Shown in pieces: positions 46,943-58,699 of a DNA stretch of 64,000 bases (its first letter is position 1; every line of letters begins with the position of its first letter). A program made the position numbers and the translations under genes. Under the pieces are notes generated by a model. It was not told the DNA's origin. It worked only from the letters and a program-made list of their open reading frames with translations, and made no database searches. Source of the stretch: Dipteronia dyeriana (taxonomy: Eukaryota > Streptophyta > Magnoliopsida > Sapindales > Sapindaceae); contig CM065297.1 of NCBI GenBank assembly GCA_032871835.1, forward strand, positions 18,640,098 to 18,704,097, read 5' to 3'.

Positions 46943-47904
46943 TGATGAGAATCAAGAAGCATCACCAAAGGATCCATTGTATATTCCAATTGTGCCAATT
47001 ACAAGGAGGCAAGAGGATCAAAGAAGCATTTAATGATGGGCTGATTATAAGTTGCCGAAATCTAATTTCGGCCCACATGAAGACCAAATCTGGGCTGAAC
47101 TTCTAGAGCCTCTATAGAGAGCATCTGAGGTCAGATCATCTATTTATAGCATGTTTCTGGAAAGCCCATGACAAGCTCTACAGATGCTATGAAGACTCCA
47201 TCCTCCAAAAAAGATCATAACAAGTCCAAATTCGGCCATCTATATTGTTGCATGAAAACTTGAATTTAGGAGTCCGAATTTCAACATATTTCCTATATTT
47301 TGGGCAACATATGGTTGGAGGAGAATTCAATTTCAGCATATTACCTATTTCAGCATATTCCTTATTTTATTTATTTCCCCAAATAAAGAGTTGATTTGTT
47401 TTCCAAATAAAGGGCTGATTTGTTTCCCAAATTTAGCTTTCCAAATAAGGAACAAATCAACTAGTTGCTAGTTTAGTATTTATTTATTTTTTAAATTTGT
47501 TTGCATTTATTTTCCTGATTGTAAGGCATTAATTGCTTAATATTTATTCTCTTTTAGGTCTTAGATATTCTTAGAATAAAAGGGACTAATTAATGAAAAG
47601 ACTTGAATTGAAATAAAATTGAGAGAATTTTTTTCTTTGGTTCTTTATAGAACTATGAACTTATCAAGGTTCTACCTTGTGGCGTTCAAACCTTGACTTA
47701 TCACTCACCTTCTTTCTTATTCTAGAGTGTGGCGTCTACAACCTTCTTGATACCATTGGTTCTTATCTCCATATAGATGACGGGTAGCGGTCCTTTTTAA
47801 TTTGTTTTATTTTTATATAAATCTAAAATTAGAAAACGATCCTTGCTACCATATATTGGTTCCAGGTCTCACTGTTATTGGTGAGGTTCATATCACGTGT
47901 GACT
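46943..47904 (+). mobile_element. Ty3/gypsy-like pol tail plus LTR-like sequence
   Basis: Near 47000-47040, two frames together give IPIVPIT-R-RQ and KRIKEAFNDGLI, resembling the PITRARAK...KEALNGLI tail found at the end of plant gypsy polyproteins, broken by a frameshift. The next 850 bp are AT-rich, non-coding and LTR-like, with repeated TTCAGCATATTNC and CCAAATAAAG phrases. The block interrupts the satellite; its exact ends and any target duplication are unclear. Confidence 0.45.
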
Positions 47905-50182
47905 CTGTGCTTGCGTAAGGGCATGCTTGCCTGCGCACGTGGTTGCATACGTGCGTGCGTGCGTGCATGCGTATATGCGTACATCCGTATGTGGGTGTGT
48001 ACCTGTGTGCGTGTGCATTAATGTGTATGCGTGCATGCTACCGTGCGTGCGTGCGAGCATGCGTACGTGCATGTGTACTTGTTCATGAGTGCGTAAGAGT
48101 GCGTGAGTGCGAGTGTGTGAGTGTGTGAGTGCATGCGTGCTAGAGTGCTTGCTTGCTTACGTGCATGCGTTCATGCTTGCACCCGTGCGTGTGTACGTAC
48201 ATTCATACGTGATTACGTGTGTGCATACATGCATGCATGTTTGTATGCGTGAGTGCATGCGTACGTGCGTATGTGTTCGTGCGAGCGTGAATACGTGTGT
48301 TCTTACGTGCACGTTTGCGTGCTTACATGCATACTTTTGCCTGTATACATGAGTGTGGCCGAGCTTGGGTACGCGTTTGTGTGCATGCGTACGTGAGCAT
48401 ATGCGTGCACGTATGCATGCATTCGTGCTTGCATGCGTGCTTGCAAGCATGCACGTGTGCATGCATATGTCCATACGTGCGTGCGGGTGTGTGTGCGTGT
48501 GTTTGTTTATGCTTACATGCATGCGTGCGTGTGTGTGTGCGTGCGTGCATGTATGAGTGCGTGTGTTTGTAAATGCATACATGCACAGGTGTACGTGTAC
48601 GTGCACATGTGTGCAGGCTTACATGTATGCGTACATGCGTGCTTGTTTGTGTGCATACGTGCGTGTTCATGCGTGAGTGTGCGTGCGTGAGTGCATGCAT
48701 GCATATGAGCGTACTTGCTTGCTTTCGTGCATGCTTGCGTAAGTGCGTGTGTACTTACGTGCATGCGTGATTATATGTATGCATACATGCGTACGTGCAT
48801 ACGTGCTTGTGTGTTCGTGCGTGCGTGCATGAGTGTGTTTGTGCATGTGTGTACGTGTATGCTTTAGTGTGTCGTACATGTTTACGTGTATGTGTACATG
48901 CGCATATGCATGTACCCATATATGTGTTGGTGCATGAGTACTTACATGAGTGTGTGCAAGTGCGTGCATGTAAGTACGTGCGTGCAAGCACGCACGCATG
49001 CAAGTATATGTGCATACGCGTGTGCATGCGGTTGTGCATGCACGTGTATGAACGTACACGGGTGTGTGTGTGCATATGTATGTGTGTGCATGCATGCATG
49101 CGTGTGTGTGTACTTGTATTCATATGTGCATACGTGCGTGCGTGCGTAAATATGTACGCAGGTGTGTACGTACGTGCGTGAGTACATGAGTGTGTGCTAC
49201 AGTATGTGTGTGCATGCATGAGTGCATGTGTACGAGCATGCCTACACGAGTGCATACGTGTGTACGTGCTTTTGTGTGTGTAAACGTGCGTGCGTGCGTG
49301 CGTGCATGCATGCTTGCTTCCGTCTGCGTATGTACGTGCGTGCACGGGTGTGTGTGTGCGTGCTTACGTGTATTCTTACATGAGTGCATGCGTGTATGCA
49401 TAGATGCATGCAAACATGCGTGCGTGCATGGATATGTACGTGTGTACTTGTAGGCATGCGTTCGTACCTGCGTGTGTGGTTGCATACTTACGTGCGTGCG
49501 TGCTTGCGTGCGTGTATGCGTGTGTGCTTGCATGCGTGAGTTTGTGCGTGCATTCATGAGTGTATATGTGCATGCGTTCGTAAGTAAATGCGTGCATGCG
49601 TTCGTAAGTAAATGCGTGCATGCGTGCGTGCGTGCATGCATTCATGTGTGTGTACATGCGTGCTTGTTTGGGTGTATACGTGTGTGCGTGTGTTCGTACA
49701 TGCGTGCTTGTTTGGGTGTATACATGTGTATATGTGTGCGTGCATACGTGCGTGCGTGTGTGTGTGTGCTTGCGTGCACAGTTGCATGCGTGCATGCATT
49801 TTTGTGTGCCTGCATGTGTCTGCGTGAAAGCATGCATGCGTGAGTGCGTGTGCGTGCGCGTGTGATTTTACGTGTGCGTATTTGTGTGTGTACGTGTGCA
49901 TGTGTGTGCTTGCGTATGTGTCTACGTGCATGCATGCGTGCGTGTGTGCGTGCATGCGTGCGTAAATATGTGTGCGGGTGTGTACGTACGTGCGTGAGTA
50001 CTTGCGTGCGTGTGTGAGTATGTGCATGCATGCATGCATGAGTGAATGTGTGCTTGCGTGGGTACGTGCGTACATGCGAACGTGCGTACGTGCGTACCTG
50101 CACGAGTTCATACGTGTGTGCATGCGTGCGTACGTGCGTGCTTGAGTACGTGCTTGCTTGCAGTCATGCGTGCGTGCGTGTG
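47905..50182 (+). repeat. tetranucleotide-phased satellite block 2b
   Basis: The same series and strand as block 2a, about 2.3 kb. It carries the anchors CCGAGCTTGGGTACGCGTTT (near 48359), GTGCAAGCACGCACG (48982) and AAATATGTRYGCRGGTGTGTA (49148 and 49965), in the order seen in block 1b. It ends with GTGTG directly before the solo LTR. Confidence 0.92.
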
Positions 50183-51531
50183 TGTTGGGGTTTATGCCCT
50201 AAAGATGTAATTTGTAAATGGATTTATGAAATAAATAAAAGGAAAAGTTCAATTCATTCTTATTGTGTTGTTTATTTTATAACTTGTGCCTATATTTAAC
50301 TTCCAACATAGCCAGATGTAATCTCGAACTGTGTATATGAGTGTCATATACTGATGGATACAGTAAGAGACATGCAATCTAAAGAGTCCATTGATAGCAA
50401 ATAAAGTTGGGTACTTTATTTGTGGTTAATCTATTGTTGCGGTCCATTCCGTAATGTACGGTGATTCTATCCTTAATCATTCATATGAGATATGGGAATT
50501 GAGGCACCTTGTATGATGTGATCATATAGGACTGGGCCATGATCTATATGAATCTCTCACGAAGATCCGTTTACCGATGAGATTCATATATATCAACTAA
50601 TGATGGCTATATATGGGTGATCTTAATCCTGAGTGTCTTATCTACTCCTTCAGGTTAGATCATGGTCTTTGATATACCATGGGTGATTTCGGATGCAGTT
50701 CCCGATCAATATGCTCCGTATGTTGGGATTGCGGTTTGGATTGTGGTTGGAAAGATTTGTACATAATAGTGGAATCCACTCCTTCTTGTGAGAAGTAGAT
50801 GGTAGTTCCCTTAAGGGTTGATTAGGGGCTTGGACATTATGAGCGCTCTCCTAGTTCCGTGAGGAAATAGAATAAATTGTTCATTATAGAATCAATGGTA
50901 CTTAAATGATATATGTAATTTGAGGGGTATAACAGACATTATGACCCAGCTCTAATTATGAACTACTGTGGAGGATCACACCATATGTAATAGCTATATC
51001 GATGGACACCGAGTTGTATCGGTCTATATAAAAACGTCTGCAGTTGAGAGAGTGCAACTTCGAGTTTTTAGTGGAATAACACCGGAGTTAATAATCAAGG
51101 AATATTAATTAAAGAGTTTAATTAATGATTCCGAGGATCATTGGAGCTCAAAATACTGTGGGTCCATTAGGTCCCCTTGCTAGCCCGATCCATTTCCGTA
51201 ATTTGGGTCACGGTTAATTAATAGGATTGTTCAATTAATTGTGTTACGAAAGTGACACGTGTTTATTCAGGAATTAATTGAAGAATGAGATTATTTCATT
51301 AATGATTATTTCATTGTTTAATTAATCATTAGTTGGAGGATGTTGATTGATATTTAATTTTTAAAGATTAAATAATTTGATTATTTTATTTTTATTAAAT
51401 TAGATATTTAATTTTGAATTTAAAGAGTTTGAATTAAAAACAAATTGATTAATATCTTTAAAGATATGTGATATCTTAAAAGATTTAAATTGATGAGTTT
51501 TATCAAAATATAAATATGTATATATATATAT

Positions 51532-51565
<34 letters not shown>

Positions 51566-52284
51566 TTAAATATTTATAAAAGATAAATTCAATCCACATA
51601 TAAAGTAGATGTAGATATAAACGTGTTGTAAAAAAAAAAAAAATTTGTATGAGATGTAAATTTGTGCTGTGCGCAAATTGATATCAAAACAACAAAAGAC
51701 AACTAATATATGAGATATATAAGTCTTCTTAAATAAGCAACACAGGAGAAAAATACTTGACATACACATCAAGCACAAAAAGACAAAAAAAAATTGGTTT
51801 TTTTTTATCTTGGTGCGTGAAACAACAAAAGGCAAGCAAATTGGATGTGTGTGATATGGCAAGTATATGTGTGTGTTGGTATCTAAAAGAGAAAAAAAAA
51901 ATTTATATTTTGAAGATCTAGAATTGTTCTAGGTTTTTTTTTTCTCTTAAAAAGAAAGAGTTTCTTCAAGATTTCTCTCTACATCCTCCATTCAAGTTCC
52001 TGAGACCGTGAGGCGTCCACACGCAGTTACCGGTCCCAGGAGATAGCGAGAAAGATCGACTGGTTCAGACAGGAGCAAATCGTAAAGTGAAGGAGCCTCC
52101 AAACATTGGTAAGATTTGCTTCTTGATTATATCGATTTCAATTTCCTGTGTTTACATATTGTATGTATAAGTTTTGAAAAATAATTACGATCCCAAGTTC
52201 ACTGGTCATAGATACAGATTATGATTCGTATTAAAAATTTTAAAACCTACTTCCGCTGCATGATCGGTGAACGGGGTTCCAATA
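50183..52284 (+). mobile_element. solo LTR, 2102 bp, with 5-bp TSD GTGTG, inside the satellite
   Basis: It starts TGTTGGGGTTTATGCCC and ends GGGGTTCCAATA, the final CA having become TA. GTGTG flanks it on both sides (50178-50182 and 52285-52289). Satellite DNA lies on both sides and no internal element sequence is present. A (TA)n tract lies near 51527-51562. It serves as the full-length reference for LTR A and LTR B. It probably arose by recombination between the two LTRs of one insertion. Confidence 0.88.
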
Positions 52285-55200
52285 GTGTGTGAGTTCCTGC
52301 ATGCATGCTAGTGTGTGTGTGTGTGTGTGCGTGCGTGCATACGTGCTTACATACGTGTGCGGGTGTGTGCATGCTCGCGTTCGTGCGTGTATACGTACTT
52401 GCGTGCACGTTTGGGTACTTACGTGCATACATGGGTTCGTGCGTGCTTGCAAGCGTGCATGGATGCACACGTGCATGTGTGCATGGATGCATATGTGCAT
52501 GCGTGCGTCCGTGCGTGCTTACGTCTGTGCGTACAAGAGTGCATTTTTATGTGCAAGCGTGCATGCGTACATGCGTGCGTACGTGCGTGAGTGCATGGAT
52601 GCATGCATGCGTGTGTTCGTGCAGGCGTGTGTGCTTACGTGCAGGCATTTGTAAGTGCATGCTTATATGAGTGTATGCATACGTGAGTGCATGCACACAT
52701 ACGTGCGTGCATGGGTGTATGTGTGTGTGCACATGCTTGCGTGCGTGCGTGCGTACGTGGATGCATGAGTGCTAGCATGAGTGCGAGCATGAGTGCTTGT
52801 GTGGGTTCGTGCATGCATGGATGCATGCTTGCATGCGTGCGTACGTGGATGCATGAGTGCGTGCATGCGTGCGTGCGTGCGTGCGTGCGGGGGTGCCTGC
52901 GTGCGCGTGTGCGTGCGCGTGTGCGTGCATTTATGCATACATGCGTACATGTGTGCGTGGGTGTGTGTGTGCGTGCGTGCTTGCGTAAGTACATGTGTGT
53001 ATACATGTGTACGTGGTTTCATACGTGTGGCGGTGCTGGCGTGCGTGTGCGAGTGCATGCATGCGTGCATGTGTAAATACATGTCTGCATACGTGCGTGT
53101 ATGCAAGCATCGGCGTGCGTCCGTGTGTGAGCGTATTGAGTGCTTGTGTGCATGCGATCGTGTGTGCTTGTGTGAGTGCATATGTGTGTACATGCGTTCA
53201 CGGGTGTGTGCTTGCGTGCGTGCATGCCTGCGTGTGTACATGCTTTCGTGCATGAATGTGGTAGTGCTTACGTGCATATATGTGTTTGTACGAGAGTTTA
53301 TACGTGCGTACGTTGTGCATGCGTGCATGTGCGTGCTTGCATGCGTTCATGTGCATGCTTGCGTGTGCATGCTTGCGTGCATGTGTGCATGCTTATGTGC
53401 ATGTGTGCCTGCATGTACGGGCGTGCGGGCGTGCGTGTGCTTGCTTTGCTTGTATGCGTGCGTGCATATGTGTGAGCACGCGTGCGCGGGTGTGTTTATG
53501 CGTGTGTGCGTACGTGCATGCAGGATTTTATGCTTGCTTACATGCTTATATGCATGCATGCGTGTTTATGTGTGTACGTGCGTGTGTGTGTGTGTGTGTT
53601 GGTGCATGCGCTTGTGCGTACATACGTGCATACGTGTGTGCAAGCGTGCGTGCATATATGCATGCGTACGTGAGTGCAGACGTGCGTGCTTGCGTGCGTT
53701 CATTCGTACTTGCATGCCTATGTGCGTGTGTGCATGCATGCGTGCGTGCACACATACGTGCATGCATGGGTGTATGTGTGTGTGCGGGTGCGTGTGTGCT
53801 AGCCTTTGTTTCGTACGTGGATGCATGAGTGCGTGCATGAGTGCTTGTGTGCGTTTGTGCATGCATGGATGCGTGCTTGCATGCGTGCGTGCTTGCATAC
53901 ATGCGTACGTGGATGCATGAGTGTGTACGTGCGTGCGTGCGTTGTGCCTACGTGCATTTATGCATACGTGAGTACATGTGTGCATGGGTGTGTGCGTGCG
54001 TGCTTGTGTGAGTACATGTGTGCATACGTGTGTACGTGGTTTCATACGTGTGGGGGTGCTGGCTTGCAAGCGCGAGTGCATGCGTGCCTGTGTGAATGCG
54101 TGCCTGCATGCGTGCTTGTATGCAAGCATGGGCGTGCGTGCATGTGTGAGCGTATTGAGTGCTTGTCTGCATGCTTACGTGCATGTGCGTACGTGTGTGA
54201 GTGCATATGTGTGTACATGCGTTCGTGGGTGTGTGCTTACGTGCGTGTGCTTGCTGGCTTGTATGCGTGCGTGCATACTTACGAGCACGCATGCGCAGAT
54301 GTGTTTGTACGTGCGTGTAGGATTTTATACGTGCTTACATGCTTATATGCTTGCATGCGTGTTTATATGTATATGTACATGCTTGTGTGTGTGTGTGTGC
54401 ATGCGTTGGTGCATACGCTTGTGAGTACGTGCATGCGTACGTGTGTGCATGTTTGTGTGTGTGCATTTTTATATGCGTTCGTACGTGCTTGCGTGCGTGT
54501 GTACGTGCCTGTGTGGGTTCGAGCCTACATGCTTGCGTGAATGCATACGTGCGTGTGTGCGTACTTATGTGCATGTGTGGGCGGGTATTTGCGTGCGTGC
54601 TTACTTATGTTCGTGCGTTTGTACATACGTGATTGTGTGCTTGCTTGCGTGCATGCTTAAGTGCTTACGTGATTACGTGCGTGTGTGCTCGCACGTACAC
54701 ATGCACGCACGCATGAGTGCACGGGTATGTGTGTGAGTGTGTGCATGAGTGCTTGTACGCTTGTGTGTGCATGCTTTCGTTCATGTGTGCATACGTGTGC
54801 GTGCGTGCATACGTGTGTGTGCTTGAATGTGTGCGTGCATGTTTGTGTGTGTGCGTGCTTGCTTGCGAGCATATGTGCGTACATACATACATGGGTGTGT
54901 ACTTGTGTGGGTGCGTATTTGTGTGCACGCGTGTGTACATGTGTGCATGTGTGAGTGCGTGCCTGCATTCGTTTGTACGTGCTTTCTGGCATGAGTGTGG
55001 GAGTGCTTGCAAGCTTGCGTGCATGTGTGCATGCATGAGCGTGCTTGCGTGCGCGTGTGTGCTTGAATGCGTGCATGCGTGCGAGCAGGATTGTGTGCAT
55101 GCATGTGCTTTCGTACGTGCAAGTGTGCGTGCATTCGTGCATGCGTATGGGCATACGTGCCTGCTTGCGTGTGTGTGCATGCGTGCGTGCGTGTGTACAT

Positions 55201-57727
55201 ACGTGCGTGCGTGCCTGTTTGTGAGCTTGCTTGCGTGCATTCACACGATCTTGCGTGCATGCATATGTTCTTGCGTGCATGCGTGTGTGCATGCATCCAT
55301 GTATGCGTACATACGTGCGCGGATGTGTGCGTGCGTGCGTACCTACGTGCGTGCGTACCTACGTGCGTGCGTACCTACGTGCGTGCTTGTGTGCAGACGT
55401 GCGTGCATGTATACGTGCGTGCTTGTGTGCTTATGTGAGTGCGTACTTGTTTATGTAACTGCATGCGCCCGTGCGTGCGTGCGTGCCTGTATTCTTGCAA
55501 ACATGCGTACATGTGTGCGTGGGTGTGTGCGTGCTTACGTGAGTAAATGTGTGCACGGGTATGTGCGTGCGTTCTTGCTTACGTTCGTACGTGTGTGCGT
55601 GTGTGCGTACGTGATTGTGTGATTGTGTGCTTGCGTGTGTGCGTGCTTAAGTGCTAAAATGATTACATGCGTGTGTAATCGCACATACACACGCACGCAC
55701 GCATACGTGCACGGGTGTGTACGTGCGTGCGTGCGTGCGTGCATGCGTGCTTGCACGCTTACGTGTGCATGTATGAATACGTGTTCGTGCGTGCGTGCGT
55801 GCGTGCGTGTGTGTGTGCGTGCTTGCATGCCTATATGAGTGCATGCGTGTTTGTGTGCGTGCGTGCGTGCGTGCTTGCGTGTGTGTGCTTACATTGGTGC
55901 ATGCGCTTGTGCGTGCTGTGTGTGAGTGCGTGCATGTGTGCATGTTTATGTGCTTGCGTGTTTGTGTGCGTAAGTACGTGCTTGCCTGGGAGCGTATTTG
56001 CATGCGTGCGTGCCAGAGTATTTACGTGCGTGCCAGAGTATTTATGTGCGTGCTTGCTTGTGTTCGTGAGTGTGTGAGTTCGTGATTGTGTGCTTAAGTG
56101 CTTACGTTATTGTGTGCGTGTGTGCTCGTACGTACGCACGTACGCACGCGGGTGTGTGCGTGCGTGCGTGCGTTCATGCGTTCTTGCTTGCTTGCATGTA
56201 CATGCGTGTTCGTGCTTGCTTGCGTGTGTTTGCTTGCATGCTTGAATGTGTACGTGCGTGCCTGCGTGCTTGCATGCGTGATTGCATTCGTGCATGCATG
56301 CATGTGTGCGTACATGTAGGCATGCATGCACAGGTGTACGTGCGTGTGTGCATACATGCATGCTTGCATGCTTATGAGCGTGCATAAGTGTTTGTTTACT
56401 TGAGTGCGTGCAAGCATATGTGTGTACATGTGTGCGTGGGTGTGTACTTGCGTATGCGTATTTATGTGCATGCGTGCGTACATGTGTGCATGTGTGCGTG
56501 CGTGCATGCATGCGTGTGTACCTGCCTTCGTGAGTGAGTGTGGGAGTGCTTACGTGCGTATGTGCGAGAGTTCATACTTGTGTGCGTGTGTACGTGTGTA
56601 CATGCGTGCTTGCATGCTTGCATGCATGTGTGCATGCATGTGCTTGCGTGTATGCGCGTGTGTGCTTGCATGCTTGTGTACATGCGTACGTGCGTGCGTG
56701 CGTGTGTGCATACATGGGTACGTACGAGCATGTGTGTGTGTGTGCGTGCGTTAGTGCATGCGTTTGTGCTTTCGTACGTGCGTATGTGCGTGCATATTTC
56801 TGTGCGTGCGTAAGTGCGTGTTTGTGTGCATGCGTGCGTGTATGCATGCATGTGTGATTGCGTGCTTGCTTGCTTGCGTGCGTGCATGCGCGGGTGTGTG
56901 TGTGCGTGTTTGCTTGTGTTCATGCGTGTGTGCGTATGTGTTTGTGTGCTTGCGTGCCTGTATGCGTGCTTATGTACTTGCGTGCATGTGTGCGTTCTTG
57001 CGTGTGTGTGTGCGTGCGTGTGTGCGTGCGTGCCTGCGTGCCTGCGTGCAAGTGTGTGTGCATGCATACGTGCGTTCACATGCATATTCGTGAGTGCCTG
57101 TGGGCATGCGTGCCAGTGTAAGTGCTTGTGTGCTTGCATGCGTGTGTACGTACGTGATTGTGTGATTGCGTGCGAGCGTGCTTATGTGGGTGCACATTTG
57201 TGTATGTGCGTGCATGTGTGCATTCGAGCGTATGTGTGCTTACGAGCACGTGTGTGCGTGCAAGTGTGCGTGCTTGCGTGCGTACGTGCATTCGTATGTG
57301 CATTCGTGCATGTGTGGGCATGCGTGCCTGCTTGTGTGCCTGCGTGCGTGTGTTTGCATGCGTACGTACGTGTGAGCGTGTGTCCATGCGTGCGTGTGTG
57401 TGCTTGCTTACTTTTGTGCATACGTACGTGCATGAGCGCATGTGTGCGTGCGTGCGTGCATACGTACGAGCATGCGTGGGCAGGTATGTGCGTGAGTGTG
57501 TGCGTTTGTGTGTGCATACGTGCGTGCAGGTATGTTTGCTTGCATGCGTGCACGCTTGCGTGCTTATATACGTACATGCGTGTTGGAGTGTGCATGTGTA
57601 AGTGTGCATGTGTAAGTGCGCCTTTGTGTGCATATGTGTTTGTGTGCGTACATGATTATGTGCTTGCGTGCGTGCGTGCATGCATATGTGCATGCGCATT
57701 TGTGTGCGGGCGCTCTCGTATGCGTTA
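52285..57727 (+). repeat. tetranucleotide-phased satellite block 3
   Basis: About 5.4 kb of the same series, GTGC strand on top. It contains three short opposite-strand patches (about 54686-54722, 55678-55710 and 56129-56150). It ends directly at the LTR terminus TGTAAG at 57728. The longest uninterrupted frames exceed 300 codons but are simply repeat translations. Confidence 0.93.
52720..56150 (+). repeat. higher-order repeat inside satellite block 3 (unit about 1.0 kb)
   Basis: ACGTGGTTTCATACGTGTGG at 53011 recurs at 54034 (offset 1023). GAGCGTATTGAGTGCTTGT near 53130 recurs near 54149 (offset 1019). AGGATTTTAT..TTACATGCTTATATGC at 53522 recurs at 54319 (offset 797, implying a deletion of about 220 bp). 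GTGCTTAAGTGCT followed by an opposite-strand patch recurs at about 54654, 55645 and 56091. The copies are clearly homologous beyond the tetramer pattern. Confidence 0.8.
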
Positions 57728-58699
57728 TGTAAGAAAAAAAATTGTTTAGAAAAGCAGCGGAAGTGTGTTAAAAAATGAAATTAGGGTTTGCGTATAAATA
57801 AAAATTTCCCCTTTTATGCAACGAGAACCTTAACCCTAGATTAATTGATTTTTATAAAAGTATCGTACTTTTTTCGCGTGACGATTGAACAAGCGCTGAA
57901 TCAATTCCGCAAGATATTCCAATCCAATCACGAACGTGAATCACCTAGGAGTGTGGGCTCCCTTTCTTTATATTGTATTCCTGAGGATGGAGACAAAGCA
58001 AATATCTTTTCTTTGTTAGTTACAAAAATCCTCCAAGAGAAAAAATCCAAAAACGTCTGGTCACTTGTGAATTATCAATCAATTTGATTGTAACTCGCGT
58101 GAACCTTGATTCGATGTTGTACATAAAACCTTTTTGATGTAAAGGATATTAGTATACTATCGAATACAAAAACGTTCCCCTTTTTCTCTACATAGCCGAA
58201 TTCACACACTATTGCTTAGAGAAAATTGAATTTTGTCTAGAGTAAAATCAGATTTTTCTCCCTCAAAATTCTATGATAGCCGAATTCTTCACTAAGAAAA
58301 ATATGGCTTGGCCGAAATTCCTCTCTAATGCCTTCGGGCTGGCCGAATTCATCATCCACATATATATAGGTTCATAAATCCTTTCCTAAGAAGGATTCAC
58401 TTGGTTGGCAAGAATCCTTTCCTTAGGTGGATTTATTTGGTAGTTAGAATCCTTATCTTAGAAGAAAACTAACTACTCCTTTAAATATATATTGTGTTGG
58501 CCGAATTTCCCTTGTTTGAAGTAGATTAGGAGTGTTTAATCTTTCCTAAGAAAGATTACTTGATGGACAAGAATCCTATCCTTAGGTAGATTAACTTGGT
58601 GGTTATGAATCCTTTTCAAATATGAATTCTACCACTAAGTAGTTTTACTTGGTGACCAAGAATCCTTTTCGAAAATGAATTCTTTCCTACACCAAGACT
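57728..58699 (-). repeat. element D 3' LTR, truncated to its 3' 972 bp
   Basis: It matches 60467-61437 nearly base for base, with scattered substitutions. The top-strand start is TGTAAGAAAAAAAATTG against TGTAGAGAAAAAAACGG. The match stops at ACCAAGACT, which also fits the adjoining gag sequence, so the junction has microhomology. Confidence 0.88.

Noticed and set aside
52793..53920. Longest open frame in the satellite (375 codons) as a cysteine-rich protein gene
   Set aside because: The translation is only the 12-bp periodic reading of tetramers. Parallel frames on both strands are equally open, and there is no promoter, start context or domain.
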